A stretch of 64,000 bases of DNA from Myroides odoratus. Lineage in GTDB: Bacteria; Bacteroidota; Bacteroidia; Flavobacteriales; Flavobacteriaceae. Positions within the stretch are counted from its first letter, which is position 1; every line of letters starts with the position of its first letter. Shown in pieces: positions 62,628-64,000 of the stretch. The DNA lies in contig NZ_LROZ01000002.1 in assembly GCF_001549985.1 (NCBI RefSeq), positions 124,001-188,000 of the forward strand. Direction: 5' to 3'. The translations under genes and the position numbers were made by a program. The notes under the pieces are model-generated. The model saw only the letters and a program-made list of their open reading frames with translations. It was not told the origin of the DNA and ran no database searches.

Positions 62628-64000
62628 CTAAAAATAAGCCGTTAGTCGAATTCCCAAGGTCATATAGTTAAACGGACTACGATCTGTAAAAACTTCAGGA
62701 TCTTCAGGGTCCAAAAAGTCAGGATTTATGGTATACTTGTATTTCATTTGACTGTGATTGAAATCGGCATAGAGTGTGGCTCCTAAATTCGAAGCCAAGT
62801 TATAAGTCAACGCAGTTCCTGCTGTAAATTGAATGGCATTCTTCGGTTTATAAGAAGCCATAATAAGCTCTTCCCTTTCATCTAATACCGTATCAGGACT
62901 ATCGTATTTCAATTTAATGTGTCCTTGCGCTGCAATACTATACCCTACTAATCCTTTGAACATTAAATTCCAACGATCTGAAAAATGAATGGCATAATAA
63001 GGACCTACACCAAAGTTCAAATAGCCTAAAGATTCTGTTACAATATCTGCATTGCTAATATATTCAGGCGTATCAGTGTTCGTCGGAATTGAAACCCTAC
63101 TTTTATTGAAAGGGAAACCTGCAACAGTAAATTGCCCTCCTACTCCCCAATTTCTAGTAAAAAAATAAGCTCCTTCTAATCCTGCTTCCCAGCCTAATCT
63201 TGCTAAGGTTTCTTCTTCTTCATCTTCAACAATACTTTCAAAAGCAGAGGTAGACCCCAACTTTAACGCTAAAAACGAGGGGTTTTCATTTCCTTCAAAC
63301 TGAGAGAGAATACTCAAATTATCTCCTTTATTTCCATAGATTTTATCTACGAAAAAATAAGCCAATTGAGAAGATAAAATTCCAATTCCTGCACCAGCAA
63401 ATACGTCAGATACCCAATGGCGATTGTTTAAACCACGTCCTACAGCTGTCATGGTAGCTAACCCATACCCTCCAATCGAATAAGCTGGATTAACTAATCC
63501 GTATTCTCGATCTAAAAAGGCAGCATTATTAAAAGCATTGGCACTATGTCCTGAGGGAAAAGAATTTTTAGAAGAACCATCTGGACGCTCTACTTTGGCG
63601 GTGTATTTTATACCATTCACTAAAATAGCCATAATCGCCACACTCGTTGCATAAGTAATCGCGGAACGCTTGAATTCATTACGCCCTTTTACACCTGCCG
63701 CTTTTAATCCAAAAGTTGCTGCAGCAGGCACATATTGCATATAATCATCATATTTATACTTAAAAGTAGGAATGTATCGATTTCGTACCTCTCTAATATC
63801 TTCTCGACTATTCCAAGTAACTGCAGAAGCTCCAAACAATAACGTAGGTACGAAACTAATTTTTACGGCATCTTTTTCCCAAAAACTAGGTGCTGCAGTA
63901 GTAAAATTTTTCAATACCAATGAATCATGAATTGCAAATGACGGATTAGACTGCATTTGTTGACTATAACCCATCAAAGAACACAGCATATTTATCCCTA
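62628..64000 (-). CDS. PAP2-family phosphatase with beta-barrel C-terminus (5' end cut by window edge)
   Basis: At least 453 residues. The frame stays open upstream of the ATG at 63989 to the window end, and the visible start (MLCSLMGYSQQM) looks like the end of a signal peptide, so the true start lies outside. PAP2 signature is complete: KYTAKVERP (K-x6-RP), FPSGHS and GRGLNNRHWVSD (R-x5-H). The last about 230 residues alternate polar/hydrophobic strands like a small outer-membrane barrel. Probably dephosphorylates lipid phosphates (for example lipid A or undecaprenyl-PP). Confidence 0.88.
   Translation of the reverse strand, partial: GINMLCSLMGYSQQMQSNPSFAIHDSLVLKNFTTAAPSFWEKDAVKISFVPTLLFGASAVTWNSREDIREVRNRYIPTFKYKYDDYMQYVPAAATFGLKAAGVKGRNEFKRSAITYATSVAIMAILVNGIKYTAKVERPDGSSKNSFPSGHSANAFNNAAFLDREYGLVNPAYSIGGYGLATMTAVGRGLNNRHWVSDVFAGAGIGILSSQLAYFFVDKIYGNKGDNLSILSQFEGNENPSFLALKLGSTSAFESIVEDEEEETLARLGWEAGLEGAYFFTRNWGVGGQFTVAGFPFNKSRVSIPTNTDTPEYISNADIVTESLGYLNFGVGPYYAIHFSDRWNLMFKGLVGYSIAAQGHIKLKYDSPDTVLDEREELIMASYKPKNAIQFTAGTALTYNLASNLGATLYADFNHSQMKYKYTINPDFLDPEDPEVFTDRSPFNYMTLGIRLTAYF

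Overview
This is a 64 kb, AT-rich chromosomal window from a member of the Bacteroidota, most likely a Flavobacteriaceae close to Myroides. The assignment rests on TAnnTTTG/TTTG-type promoters, many lipoproteins and secreted proteins whose N-termini look flavobacterial, CusBA/HYC_CC_PP metal efflux, LytTR two-component regulators, DUF2938, DUF4878, DUF7832 and clade-3 catalase genes. No tRNA, rRNA, CRISPR array, integrase or intact transposase was seen.

Layout. 0-5 kb: a serine-hydrolase-fold secreted protein whose catalytic SxxK has become AxxE, two small cytosolic unknowns, a 14/15-bp minisatellite and a WG-repeat-like secreted protein. 4.9-10.9 kb (minus strand): an operon with a 7TM protein, a HisKA_3 sensor and a NarL/LuxR-type response regulator, followed by three genes separated by strong hairpins: an all-beta unknown, a phage-tail-collar-like fibre and a PLAT-domain protein with an aerolysin-like body. 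11.2-12.7 kb: a two-gene hot-dog-fold pair. 12.8-16.3 kb: the pstSCAB phosphate importer without phoU. 16.3-21.3 kb: an RCC1-like secreted protein and a 1016-residue protein with eighteen 36-residue repeats, ten of them nearly identical.

21.6-33 kb: OsmC, a secreted esterase, and a candidate peptide-toxin locus (small secreted peptide, terminator, SdpA/DUF5819-like protein, SdpB/HTTM-like protein), then a frameshifted DUF7832 gene, a GNAT-YoaP protein, small lipoproteins, a YiiX-like peptidase, an AraC regulator and DUF2938. 33.2-40.5 kb: a metal (probably Cu/Ag) export operon with HYC_CC_PP protein, TolC, RND pump, Met-rich adaptor, TRASH-like lipoprotein and a regulator that fuses an HMA-type CxxC domain to an AraC HTH. 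40.6-49.8 kb: an orphan adaptor, a complete AcrAB-TolC-type pump and an adjacent LytS/LytTR two-component system.

50-64 kb: housekeeping and stress genes: RDD protein, lipocalin-like lipoprotein, bioB, a Crp-like regulator and catalase, mqo, ruvX, purM, cysteine desulfurase, a second Crp-like regulator, DinB and a PAP2 phosphatase cut by the window edge. The regulator-catalase pair is flanked by two arrays of one repeat family in opposite orientation.

The best candidate for a little-described system is the SDP-like peptide locus at 26.0-27.9 kb. Second is the sensor-linked fibre/PLAT operon at 4.9-10.9 kb. Protein names rest on motifs read by eye; no database search was run.
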